From Planctomycetota bacterium (GTDB lineage Bacteria > Planctomycetota > Phycisphaerae > Phycisphaerales > UBA5793), in NCBI GenBank assembly GCA_013112555.1, contig JABFGK010000002.1, positions 1,550,001 to 1,614,000 on the forward strand: a stretch of 64,000 nucleotides of DNA, given 5' to 3'. Positions 40,847-48,984 of this stretch are shown in pieces; position 1 is the stretch's first letter, and every line of letters starts with the position of its first letter. Under the pieces are notes generated by a model. The model saw only the letters and a list, made by a program, of their open reading frames with translations, was not told the DNA's origin and made no database searches. A program made the position numbers and the translations under genes.

Positions 40847-41096
40847 GCTGGGTGAGTGTACTCAACTCCCTGCCTGCGTGCTAGAATGCCTTTGTCTCTT
40901 ATCGGACGGCAGAAATGCATGATCCGACCCTGCCTGCCGGCCTTGCTCTGGACTTGTGCTGTGGTTCGGACCGAAATAGCCTATGAGACGGGATGTACAG
41001 CGCAGACGGTCGGCCTTGAAGGCTTGTCGGCGCTCACTGATCAGGCAGAGAACGGGTTCTTGAAGTATCAACTGAAGATAGATAGGGACTGGCACC

Positions 41097-41573
41097 ATGT
41101 CAGGACATCATCCGGAAGGTCACGTTACCACCATGCTCGTGTCGATCGGGCGTCTGATCCTCGTGTGGCTTGCCAGTACGGTTTTGCTGGTTGGCACCAC
41201 TGGGTGTGTCCCGTGGTACCAGCCCGGGGACCAGGGGTTTGAGAAGTCGGTTCACATCTGGACCAGCCAGGAGCATCAGCCGGCTACTGTCACGTTGTAC
41301 GACACGCGTACCGGCGAAGCGGTCTGGTCGATCGACGTTCCGCCCGGCAAGTGGCTGGCCACCCGTTTTCGTACCGGTCTCGGCAATGATGAGGTGTATC
41401 GGCCTGATCTGCTTGAGTACAGCCTGTTTGATGAAGGCCGGTCCTACGGCCAACTCCGGTCGTCCATCAGCGTTCCTGCCGATACGAGCCGGAGGGTGGA
41501 ACTGACGATCCGTGACGGCACGGAATACGCGTCGTATGACGATCCACTGTCGCACGATTCACCTGGGCAATAG
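41097..41573 (+). CDS. Putative lipoprotein of unknown function
   Basis: A 158-residue exported protein, not recognised. ATG 41097 gives a 12-residue lead before MLVSIGRLILVWLASTVLLVGTTGC, a clean lipoprotein signal with the lipobox VGTTGC; the inner ATG at 41133 would give the usual length and may be the true start. The mature part is about 120 residues, beta-rich, with ATVTLYDTRTGEAVWSIDVPPGKWLATRF, and probably folds as a small sandwich domain. It is transcribed alone, divergent from ispF. Confidence 0.6.
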   Translation: MSGHHPEGHVTTMLVSIGRLILVWLASTVLLVGTTGCVPWYQPGDQGFEKSVHIWTSQEHQPATVTLYDTRTGEAVWSIDVPPGKWLATRFRTGLGNDEVYRPDLLEYSLFDEGRSYGQLRSSISVPADTSRRVELTIRDGTEYASYDDPLSHDSPGQ

Positions 41574-42080
41574 CACCGACGCTCACCGGTCCCATTCTTG
41601 CAGCCCCCATCTCGCTGTTGGCACCGCTATGACCTCCTGATGGTGTCTGGTTATCCCATTCCACTCCTGATGCTCACTTTCGGCTTTCGCTCACGAGGCG
41701 GCGGCTTGGTTCAGTGCGCGCGGAATCCTCTGTGTGAGCGCCTTTGGGGGGCACAATTCAGGCTACCGACCCGCATATCGTGTGAAAAATGTAATTTAAT
41801 TCGCAGTATTTGATGGAACACAAAGTGACCTGTAAGTCGCATATGCTTCTAAGGGAAAACCCTCGTAAGTGTTTTGTTATCTGCGGCATTGGGTATTTGC
41901 ATACGGAACTGGTCAGGCAGTTTACGCGTTTTTGCAAATTCCAGAGGTGTGCGGCTTTTACCCAGTAAGAGAAGGAATGGGCCTTGACTCAATTCCTGCA
42001 ATCTCGATAATGCTGGGATTGGGCAATATGCAATTGAGTTTTGCTCCGTTGCTGTTGCTCCGTTGGAGGAAAGGTAGGAC
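41574..42080. other. 507-base intergenic region, AT-rich right half
   Basis: Between the lipoprotein gene and the HTH-TPR gene. No frame has a family resemblance. The right half (about 41780-42020) is clearly AT-richer than the neighbouring DNA and holds the promoter listed separately. Confidence 0.45.
41984..42011 (+). promoter_or_regulatory. Sigma-70-type promoter of the HTH-TPR gene
   Basis: TTGACT (41984-41989) and GATAAT (42006-42011) are separated by 16 bases; each differs from the sigma-70 consensus by one base. Transcription would begin near 42018, giving a leader of about 60 bases to the ATG at 42081, which has GGAGGA (42065-42070) in front. This is the best promoter seen in the window. 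Confidence 0.55.
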
Positions 42081-43358
42081 ATGAACAACCAGTCCGAGCA
42101 GTACCAACGGCTCAGCCAGTTGATCGAGGTTGCCTGCGACTACAGAGGCTGGACCAAGATGCAACTGGCCAACGCGCTGCAGCGCGATCCAGGGAGTGTT
42201 TTGCCTCGGAGCGGCAACCCGAAACTCGACTACCTGACGCGACTGGCAGACGTTTTGGAGTGGCCGGTCGGCGAAGTTGCTGCCGTCTTGAATGGCCCTG
42301 GGCTCGATCCGCTGTTGCCTGATCGCGATGACTGTCAGCCAACGATGGAGGAACTTGGCGGGCTCGAGTATCAACAGGCGATTGCCAATGCACTTGAGTC
42401 CCAGCGGGCCGGCAGCTACCCGGCCGTGATCAGATACGCTCAGCGTGCGACCAACTTGGCAAAGTCAGGACAGCAGGTCGCCGTAGCCCTGCAGTATGCT
42501 GCGACCGGATGGCAGTACCTCGGGCGATCTACCATTGCCCTTGACCTCCTGAACCAGGCAATGGCTCAGCAGAATGTGTCGGCCACATTGTCACGCACTT
42601 TGCAGAGCAATGTCAGCGAATGCTACTACTCGCTGTGGCGCTTGCCTGAAGCGCGGGCCCTGTCGGCCGAGTTGATTGAGACCATCGGCCGGCTTGAGTC
42701 GGCTGACCGCTACGACCGGTCGTCCGAAGCGTTTGCACACTATGTGTGCGGGAACACGATCCGCCGCCAGGTTGGCCTTGACGATGCTCATGCGACCTCC
42801 CTGGCTGAAACCGGCATCGAGTACCTGCAGCGCTGCATCAGTCTGTACGATACACTTCGGTCTGATGTTGATGCCTCGCAGACGGCTGACGGCGTGATTC
42901 GGACCTGCCGAGGCGCGATCATGGAACTTGAGGTCGTGCTCGGTCGCCGACTGGCGATTGAAGTATTGCGGATCATTGAGAGTGGGCTCGACGATATTGT
43001 GGAGGTCGATAGCTATCCACGAAACGACCTGCTTGAGAGTTACGGGTGGTGGTGCATATTCGGGTGCAATATAGCCCATCGCCACATGGACGGCCCGGAG
43101 AAGCAGCGATTCCTGGCCCAGTTCACCATGAAGGGGTATGAGGTGGCAGACCGGCTGGAGAACTGGTCGATGCGTGAGCGCTTGTTCACGCTGGATCACT
43201 TCCGAAGGCAGGCGCTGGATGATGCAGGGAAGGCGATGGAGGAGTGGGTACTCCATCCGAGCGAAGTTCGTGTGATCAGTGGCACGATGGGTCGCTTCCC
43301 ACACTTCCGCAAAGTCGGTTGGTCGATTATCGAATCCGCCAACGTGATTCGTGACTGA
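42081..43358 (+). CDS. HTH-XRE N-terminal domain plus TPR-like repeats; putative regulator
   Basis: A 425-residue protein. Residues about 8-70 (LSQLIEVACDYRGWTKMQLANALQRD..., then LDYLTRLADVLEWPVGEVAAVL) look like an XRE-type helix-turn-helix. From about 90 on, helix pairs of TPR character follow (AIANALESQRAGSYPAVIRYAQRATNLA, ALQYAATGWQYLGRSTIALDLLNQAMAQ, and so on to about 300). The C-terminus is helical without a known domain. Such HTH-TPR proteins often sense peptides or stress and control a neighbouring gene; the small PEP-CTERM-like gene begins about 100 bases after its stop in the same direction. Target and signal are unknown. The ribosome site GGAGGA and the upstream promoter are both good. 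Confidence 0.75.
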   Translation: MNNQSEQYQRLSQLIEVACDYRGWTKMQLANALQRDPGSVLPRSGNPKLDYLTRLADVLEWPVGEVAAVLNGPGLDPLLPDRDDCQPTMEELGGLEYQQAIANALESQRAGSYPAVIRYAQRATNLAKSGQQVAVALQYAATGWQYLGRSTIALDLLNQAMAQQNVSATLSRTLQSNVSECYYSLWRLPEARALSAELIETIGRLESADRYDRSSEAFAHYVCGNTIRRQVGLDDAHATSLAETGIEYLQRCISLYDTLRSDVDASQTADGVIRTCRGAIMELEVVLGRRLAIEVLRIIESGLDDIVEVDSYPRNDLLESYGWWCIFGCNIAHRHMDGPEKQRFLAQFTMKGYEVADRLENWSMRERLFTLDHFRRQALDDAGKAMEEWVLHPSEVRVISGTMGRFPHFRKVGWSIIESANVIRD

Positions 43359-43460
43359 GAAACGCTCGAAGGCAACGACTGCTCTGTGAGAGGCACCATG
43401 TTCAAGACACAGAACAACACAATACAGCGTGGGCAACAGCGTCCGGAGGAGATGAAGGTG

Positions 43461-44021
43461 ATGACTCGTTCATCAGCATGTATCAATGCAGTGGTATTGG
43501 CCGGTGGAATCGCTTTGGCAGGACTGTTGGCACCAACGGCCAGCGCAGACCTGATCACCGATTCCCAATTGCAGATTCAGGAACTGATCATCAACCCAAT
43601 GGGTGATCCCAAGGGCCTCGGGTATGATGGGTTCGGGGATTTCTTCCACCCTGAACCGTACGAGAATCTGATCGGCCACGGGAATTGGATCATCCCGGGT
43701 GACGATGATGAGACAAAAGGTGCGATCATGCCGGGTGACCCGGATCAGATGTTTACCCCGATCGGAGGAGGGGCATTGCCGGGATTCGAATTCAACGTGA
43801 TCCCGAGTGAGTTTGACGGCGGGAAATCACTCTGGGACAACCAGATTGAAGACAACGGAACCTTTACCGCCCCGTTCGCGGCAACCGGGATCACGCTCGG
43901 CGATGGGCTGGGTGGCGGCTTCCGGGACGACTCACTGCCGCCGATCCCGACCCCGCAGGCGCTCTGGCCGTTGGCCATTGCCCTCACGTGTTTCGGGGGC
44001 AGACGACGTCGCGAGTCGTGA
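43461..44021 (+). CDS. Exported protein with PEP-CTERM-like sorting tail
   Basis: A 186-residue protein. The Sec signal (ACINAVVLAGGIALAGLLAPTASA) ends near residue 32. The mature part is acidic and Gly/Pro-rich (LIGHGNWIIPGDDDETKG, MFTPIGGGALPGFEFNVIP) and has no recognised domain. The tail PTPQALWPLAIALTCFGGRRRRES has the plan of a PEP-CTERM signal: a P-x-P motif, one hydrophobic helix, then Arg-rich end; PTP replaces PEP. It would be processed by an exosortase and released or anchored at the surface. ATG 43461 follows GGAGGA (43445-43450); an open frame reaches back to 43386. Confidence 0.7.
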   Translation: MTRSSACINAVVLAGGIALAGLLAPTASADLITDSQLQIQELIINPMGDPKGLGYDGFGDFFHPEPYENLIGHGNWIIPGDDDETKGAIMPGDPDQMFTPIGGGALPGFEFNVIPSEFDGGKSLWDNQIEDNGTFTAPFAATGITLGDGLGGGFRDDSLPPIPTPQALWPLAIALTCFGGRRRRES

Positions 44022-44065
44022 TCGTTGGCTCATCGGACGCGTACTGCTACTGCGGGGTGTACCCC

Positions 44066-44557
44066 TCACGGGGTGGTTGCGCACAGGAAACCGGTCTCAG
44101 GATCAATCGTGATCATGGCTTGCTCGGTGTCGCACGTCAGCACGATTGAGGCGATCGTCTGCTGATTCAGCCGGCCGAAGGCATCGTATTCGATCTGATT
44201 GTTGACCATGCCCGTGACGACAAACGTCACGCGCTGTGCCATGCTGGCCCGACCCTCTCCCATGTACGTGTCAAACGGCTCTCCCGTGTACTCTTTGACA
44301 TACGGCGTGTCCGGTGCCGATTCCGGGGCCACCCACCAATGTGATGCCGTGGGATCAAACCGGACAAGCGTCAGTTGATCCGGGTTGCTGATGGCCGTCG
44401 CCTGCGCATAGTCAAGGTCTGAAATCACGAGCCCGAGGCCGGCTTGCAGATAGGACCGCTCAGGGCTGTCCATGGTCGGGATGATCATGACGGTCGTGAT
44501 CACCATCAATACCGTGACCACCATGACCTCGATTAATGTGAAGGCTCGATGGTTCAT
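44066..44557 (-). CDS. Type II pseudopilin-like protein, GspH-type
   Basis: A 163-residue protein beginning MNHRA-FTLIEVMVVTVLMVITTVMIIP, with a five-residue leader cut by prepilin peptidase and the conserved Glu at +5. The following LGLVISDLDYAQATAISNPDQLTLVRFD resembles GspH/FimT minor pseudopilins (LRSARSEAI.R...V.V). It is the last gene of a four-gene pseudopilin cluster read on the minus strand (47589 to 44066), 65 bases after the PilX-like gene. It would sit at the tip of a pseudopilus or assemble with the other three. Confidence 0.8.
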   Translation of the reverse strand: MNHRAFTLIEVMVVTVLMVITTVMIIPTMDSPERSYLQAGLGLVISDLDYAQATAISNPDQLTLVRFDPTASHWWVAPESAPDTPYVKEYTGEPFDTYMGEGRASMAQRVTFVVTGMVNNQIEYDAFGRLNQQTIASIVLTCDTEQAMITIDPETGFLCATTP

Positions 44558-44622
44558 CGTACTCCAACTTCACGAGACTCACGCCTGGGATCGCCGCCAG
44601 AGCGGCCCGTGTCGGCTTCGAG

Positions 44623-46239
44623 CTACTTATTACGCAGGAGTTGCTTCATCATCTTCAGCCGACGTTTCACTTCCCGTTTACGCGGGGCGGGCGTGGAGAG
44701 ATCCGGACCACTCAGCACATCGGTAGCACTCGGTGTTTTGGAGATAGTCACCGTTGAACCGTCGACGGCAACGTAGTACGTCCCCGTTCCGATTCCTGCT
44801 TTTGAGGCATAGCCTCCGATGCGTGAGTCTAGAACCTGAGTCGATGAGAACAGGAGGCTGTTTGGGTTCGTGTACCCGATTCGATCATCGAGCGCGTGAT
44901 CGTAATGCAGTACGGAGTCTCCCATGATGTCAGCTTCGAGTGCAATGATGCATCCGGCTATGAATGACATGTGGTCTAACTTGACCTTCGCCTCAGCACC
45001 ATACATGATGCCGCGCATCGCCGAATTGTTGTCAAGGACCCAGGGCTTTGCCGTACTGCCCCTGAGCTTGAGTACTCTGACATGCCGTGGGTCGGAGTAG
45101 GTCTTCAGTCCTGTGTACGGGTTGCCGCAGGCTGTGATTTCGGTCGCGCTCAGTCCAATGCTGGACCCGTGGTTGACGTCGAAATTGCCGCCCACGTGCA
45201 GGTCAAGTCGGGCACCATTCTCCACAAGGATGTGGGATTCGTGATCGAGACTTACATCGCCTTCCACCACAATTGTCATGTCGTGATCAATCGTGATTCT
45301 GCCACCATTGTCCAATTTGAGGTCTCTCAGAATATAGGCAGTCATTCCGGCATTAGCCGGTTTCAGATTCGCCGTATCGGTGACGGTAATTGATTCAAAC
45401 ATCTTGGATGCGGACAGATACCATGTTCCTGATGCGATGTTCGTTTTGTACATTATCGCCGGGGGCAGGCCGCTGACATCGACGGCAGGACTGAGGAACA
45501 GCGGGAGCGGCTGATCGGCTGTCATGTCCACGCGCTGCAGCTTCGTGTCTCCGGCGCTGTTATCGGCGAGAATCGTTTTTGGTGCGACTCCCATGACATA
45601 CAGACTGGTGTCCACCAGACAGGTGTTGCCGCTGAGCGCCACGTTGCCCCCTGACAGGGAGTTCGTTCCGATTCGTATCGGCTCACGGAATCGGAATCTC
45701 GGAGAAGCCTGCCACCTGAGGATGGCACTGTCAGTCACCTTCAGCCAGTCACGTACGAACACGGCAAACTCGCGCATATCGACACCGACAGCATTCACTT
45801 GCTGAGGCGTGTAGACGTCTGCCATCACGCCCTGCACCATCTTGTTGCTCTTCCCATTGGCCGTCACGGTGACGTATTCACAGTCGGCAGCCGGGAGATT
45901 CCCGTCAAGGTCGGTGACCGTGATGGTGATGGTCTCGCCGCCGTAATCGAAGTTCTCAACGAGAACGCCGTCGGTGGCTGCCGAGCGCCAATCGATGTTT
46001 GAGCATTGCATGATCGCTTCGGCCAGATCGATTCCTGTATCTGCCGCAGCGCGTGCGCGCGCCCCGAGCACGGCATTGCTGCCGATCTCCGGCGCGTTGC
46101 CGCTGGCTGCGAGGAATCCGATCGACGCCACTGTAACGACGCCGACGCTGATCAAGACCAGCATCAGGGCGATGCCGGGGCGGTGCGAGGTCGGTCGGGC
46201 AGCCGCCAGAGAGTTGAACGATTGAACAGGTCGTTGCAT
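44623..46239 (-). CDS. Large PilX-like exported protein of the pseudopilin cluster
   Basis: A 538-residue protein. After a basic lead (residues about 1-22) comes one membrane segment, GIALMLVLISVGVVTVASIGFLAAS, of the kind found in PilX/GspK-like proteins (no FTLIE, but RG-x-ALMLVL). A helix with ARAAADTGIDLAEAIMQ follows, as in PilX. The rest is a long repetitive beta domain with ITIDHDMTIVVEGDVSLDHESHILVENGARLDLHVGG, which looks like a right-handed beta-helix. ATG 46239 follows GGAG at seven bases; the open frame begins 29 codons earlier. It ends with a basic tail (RKREVKRRLKMMKQLLRNK). It may be the main surface-exposed part of the apparatus. Confidence 0.7.
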   Translation of the reverse strand: MQRPVQSFNSLAAARPTSHRPGIALMLVLISVGVVTVASIGFLAASGNAPEIGSNAVLGARARAAADTGIDLAEAIMQCSNIDWRSAATDGVLVENFDYGGETITITVTDLDGNLPAADCEYVTVTANGKSNKMVQGVMADVYTPQQVNAVGVDMREFAVFVRDWLKVTDSAILRWQASPRFRFREPIRIGTNSLSGGNVALSGNTCLVDTSLYVMGVAPKTILADNSAGDTKLQRVDMTADQPLPLFLSPAVDVSGLPPAIMYKTNIASGTWYLSASKMFESITVTDTANLKPANAGMTAYILRDLKLDNGGRITIDHDMTIVVEGDVSLDHESHILVENGARLDLHVGGNFDVNHGSSIGLSATEITACGNPYTGLKTYSDPRHVRVLKLRGSTAKPWVLDNNSAMRGIMYGAEAKVKLDHMSFIAGCIIALEADIMGDSVLHYDHALDDRIGYTNPNSLLFSSTQVLDSRIGGYASKAGIGTGTYYVAVDGSTVTISKTPSATDVLSGPDLSTPAPRKREVKRRLKMMKQLLRNK

Positions 46240-46322
46240 GATACATCTCCATGCCACGAGGGGGGATGTCGGTGAGGAAGTTGCCGAACCGGGTACACGA
46301 ATCATCTGCCGTCTGGGCACCA

Positions 46323-47021
46323 TCATGAAATCGGCTCCTTGTACTCTCGAACACTGGACTCGAAGACGGCCGTCTGATTGTTCGTCTTCGCGTCAAACTG
46401 AACGACAAACGTCGCGATGCGCTTGTCGCGTTCGGTGCCGACGCTGCGCTCGATCGTAAACGACGTCACCGCATCCGAGAGTCGAGTACTCTCGATATAG
46501 CCAAGTGTCTTGTAGCTATCCAGGACCGCCCACCAGTCACTCGCAGCCGGCAGTTCGATGTCGTACAGGCTTCGTTCAGCCTCCGACCAGGTGTCCGGGA
46601 AACTGATGTAGTACAGCCGCACGGTCTTTGAGACGGGGTCGTGATCGACCCACCGGAGTTCCGACACATGGACCGTTTCACTCGCTGTTGAGTCATCGAG
46701 CCAGAGAACCATCGTACTGGCCCCTGTTTCGAGAATGCACAGGCTCGGCAAAATGTAACTGCTCAACCGCACGCTCAACGCTTGCGACCGGACGACAAAC
46801 TCCCGCATGTATCGGTCGTAGTCCGAGCTCTGGGCAACGGCGAGCAACAGACTGCCGGTGGCTAAGGCGATCAGTGCAGTGATGGAAATGGCCAGAAGGA
46901 ATTCAAGTGCCGTCACGCCATAGCGCGGGCGGATGCACCTTCTGCGGACAGCAGCACGACCGGCACAGCGTCCTTGCTGCCCGGCTGCGATCGTTCGAGA
47001 TGTTCCCGTTATCGGCGTCAC
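46323..47021 (-). CDS. Type II pseudopilin-like protein, GspJ-type
   Basis: A 232-residue protein with the prepilin-type segment YGVTALEFLLAISITALIALATGSLLLAVAQ at about 34-64, preceded by a long Arg-rich lead of about 33 residues. The Glu in TALEFLL stands at the conserved +5 position. The mature part has the ALSVRLSSYILPSLCILE and VSELRWVDHDPVSKTVRLYYI pattern seen in GspJ-type minor pseudopilins. The true start may lie inside the Arg-rich stretch. It is the second gene of the minus-strand cluster, 25 bases after the GspI-like gene and 83 bases before the PilX-like gene. Confidence 0.7.
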   Translation of the reverse strand: MTPITGTSRTIAAGQQGRCAGRAAVRRRCIRPRYGVTALEFLLAISITALIALATGSLLLAVAQSSDYDRYMREFVVRSQALSVRLSSYILPSLCILETGASTMVLWLDDSTASETVHVSELRWVDHDPVSKTVRLYYISFPDTWSEAERSLYDIELPAASDWWAVLDSYKTLGYIESTRLSDAVTSFTIERSVGTERDKRIATFVVQFDAKTNNQTAVFESSVREYKEPIS

Positions 47022-47046
47022 GCCGTGGTCCCCCCGATCCTGTTTG

Positions 47047-47577
47047 TTATTGGCTTGGCTTCGGTACGAACCGGGTCAGCGTACACACCCGTCGTTCGTC
47101 CTGGTCGTAGGCAGTCACGGTGATCTGCAGCCCATCAATCACGACCCCAAGGCCGGGGAACTTCTGCTGGTGGTCCTCGACGGTGACACGCCGTCCGATC
47201 CGATACGCTTCGTTCGGATACGACGTCCCGTTGGTTGTGACCATGGCACCCGGAGGCTCATCGTCGCCGTTGTACTCTTTCATGTTCAGATAATCGTCAG
47301 CCAGGATCTGGGAGAGTTTCGCTTCGGCCGCCAGTGCAGCCTGGAGTTGATCCTCTGACTCGAGTGTGTGCTGACGTCCGGCGTGCAGGGCCATCGAGGC
47401 AGCGACCACTGCCAATAACAAAACGACCGAGGCTGTGAGCGACTCGATCAATGTAAAACCCAGGCTCCCACGTGGATGTCCAGTAATACACCTGCTCCCG
47501 GATCGAAGCGGTGTGGGACCATGAAGGAAGCCTGTTGCCAGGCCGTCGGAATGTACGGGGATCGTGCTGTATCTCAT
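47047..47577 (-). CDS. Type II pseudopilin-like protein, GspI/V-type
   Basis: A 176-residue protein with the prepilin signal LGFTLIESLTASVVLLLAVVAASMALHAG at about 40-66, after a long lead. The G-F-T-L-I-E cleavage site is canonical. The helix then carries QHTLESEDQLQAALAAEAKLSQILAD, as in GspI/PilV proteins. ATG 47577 is chosen; a GTG at 47589 would add four residues. It is the first gene of the pseudopilin cluster, 181 bases from the asparaginase-like gene upstream on the same strand. Confidence 0.75.
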   Translation of the reverse strand: MRYSTIPVHSDGLATGFLHGPTPLRSGSRCITGHPRGSLGFTLIESLTASVVLLLAVVAASMALHAGRQHTLESEDQLQAALAAEAKLSQILADDYLNMKEYNGDDEPPGAMVTTNGTSYPNEAYRIGRRVTVEDHQQKFPGLGVVIDGLQITVTAYDQDERRVCTLTRFVPKPSQ

Positions 47578-47770
47578 GGGGCAACTCACTTACTTATGCA
47601 ATTCATCGCCCCAACATGCGAGCGTCTGTGGACATCAACACAAGTCAGGCACCCGGCCCGTCCTCATGGCAGACACAACTGTCACGATCGGCAGCATCAG
47701 AAGAGTTGATTGTCAGGAAATGGGCAACACCGGGCGACCTGCACCGCGCGACTCGGTGTGAACGTGGCAG

Positions 47771-48946
47771 TTATCGACCGTCATTGGGACGCGTATACAG
47801 GCAATCGCCGGTAGCCGGAATCCCACCGTTGCCCGTGTTGACGGCAAAGCGGGTCGGTCCCCAGATGCTGGCGCTTCCGTAGGCTCCGTCTTTTCGGACG
47901 GCGTACATCGACACATTGAAACTCGGCCGGCCATCCGGGCCGCGCAGACGCTTCTGCTTCGTGTTATCGACGATACGCTGCAGCGCTTCCAGACACGCAG
48001 CCGTCGGGTCTTTGCCATCTTTCATGGCCTGGACCGCTGCGTATGAACTGCAGTTCTGGATCACGGCTTCCCCGCGCCCGGTCGCCCCGGCCGCCCCGAT
48101 CTCATTGTCCACAAAGAGCCCGGCCCCGATAATCGGTGAGTCGCCGACACGCCCGGGAATCTTGAAACTCAGCCCACTGGTCGTTGTGACTCCTGCGACA
48201 TCCCCCGCGTCAGTCACGGCGCAACAGTTGATCGTCCCATAGGTAAACTGCAGGAGATGGTCCATCCCAATTCGCTCATCATCAACCGTCTCCCCGCTCA
48301 GGGCATCGCGCTGTGACTCATCGAGCCAGTCGTCATTCGGATTCAGGTTTGACTTCCACTTCAGCCAGACCTCCCGCGCCTCCGGCGTCAGCAAGTTCAT
48401 TTCTTCAAATCCGTGCGCCCGAGCAAAGCGCAGCGCCCCTTCACCGACCAGCATGACGTGATCGGTCGTGCGCAGGACCTTGAGTGCGACCGAGGCCGGG
48501 TTCATGATATTTCGCAGCGCTGCGACAGCCCCAGCCTTGTGCGTCGGCCCGTGCATCACCGAGGAATCGAGTTCGACCACGCCGTCCTCGTTCGGGAGTC
48601 CACCGTACCCGACGGACATGTCCGAAGGGTCACTCTCGACAAGGTTCACGCCGGCCACCACGGCATCTGCCGGATCCGCGCCTTGGTGAATGAGATCCAG
48701 TGCCCGAGTGACCGCATGCCGGCCGTTGCCGGATGCCACAGCACAGGCACCACGGTGGGATGACCCGGCATAGGGATCGTCGTGATCCACCTGGGCACTC
48801 CCATCGTTTTGATCTTGCTGTTCCTGTCGCGCAGCAAACTCAGTGATCACGTCGGCCCAGGTGCGGCGGCCGGTCGCAGCGAAGGCTGCCAGGCCGGTGC
48901 CGGTAGCCAGGAATGCACGTCTGTTCAAGTCGATACGACTGGTCAT
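47771..48946 (-). CDS. Tat-exported N4-glycosylasparaginase/isoaspartyl peptidase-like Ntn hydrolase
   Basis: A 391-residue enzyme of the asparaginase-2 (aspartylglucosaminidase) family, which cuts the GlcNAc-Asn link or isoaspartyl bonds. A twin-arginine signal, NRRAFLATGTGLAAFAATG, occupies residues about 8-26. The self-cleavage site is YGTINCCAVTDAGDVAGVTTTSG, where the Thr of GTI becomes the new N-terminal nucleophile. GLSFKIPGRVGDSPIIGAGLF and the final GNGGIPATGDCLY also match. It is the last gene of a minus-strand run of three secreted proteins (52315 to 47771). Export suggests it acts on glycopeptides in the periplasm or outside. Confidence 0.9.
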   Translation of the reverse strand: MTSRIDLNRRAFLATGTGLAAFAATGRRTWADVITEFAARQEQQDQNDGSAQVDHDDPYAGSSHRGACAVASGNGRHAVTRALDLIHQGADPADAVVAGVNLVESDPSDMSVGYGGLPNEDGVVELDSSVMHGPTHKAGAVAALRNIMNPASVALKVLRTTDHVMLVGEGALRFARAHGFEEMNLLTPEAREVWLKWKSNLNPNDDWLDESQRDALSGETVDDERIGMDHLLQFTYGTINCCAVTDAGDVAGVTTTSGLSFKIPGRVGDSPIIGAGLFVDNEIGAAGATGRGEAVIQNCSSYAAVQAMKDGKDPTAACLEALQRIVDNTKQKRLRGPDGRPSFNVSMYAVRKDGAYGSASIWGPTRFAVNTGNGGIPATGDCLYTRPNDGR

Positions 48947-48984
48947 GTCAGTGTCCTGTGGAGTTGTGCAGCCGATGGGCTGCG

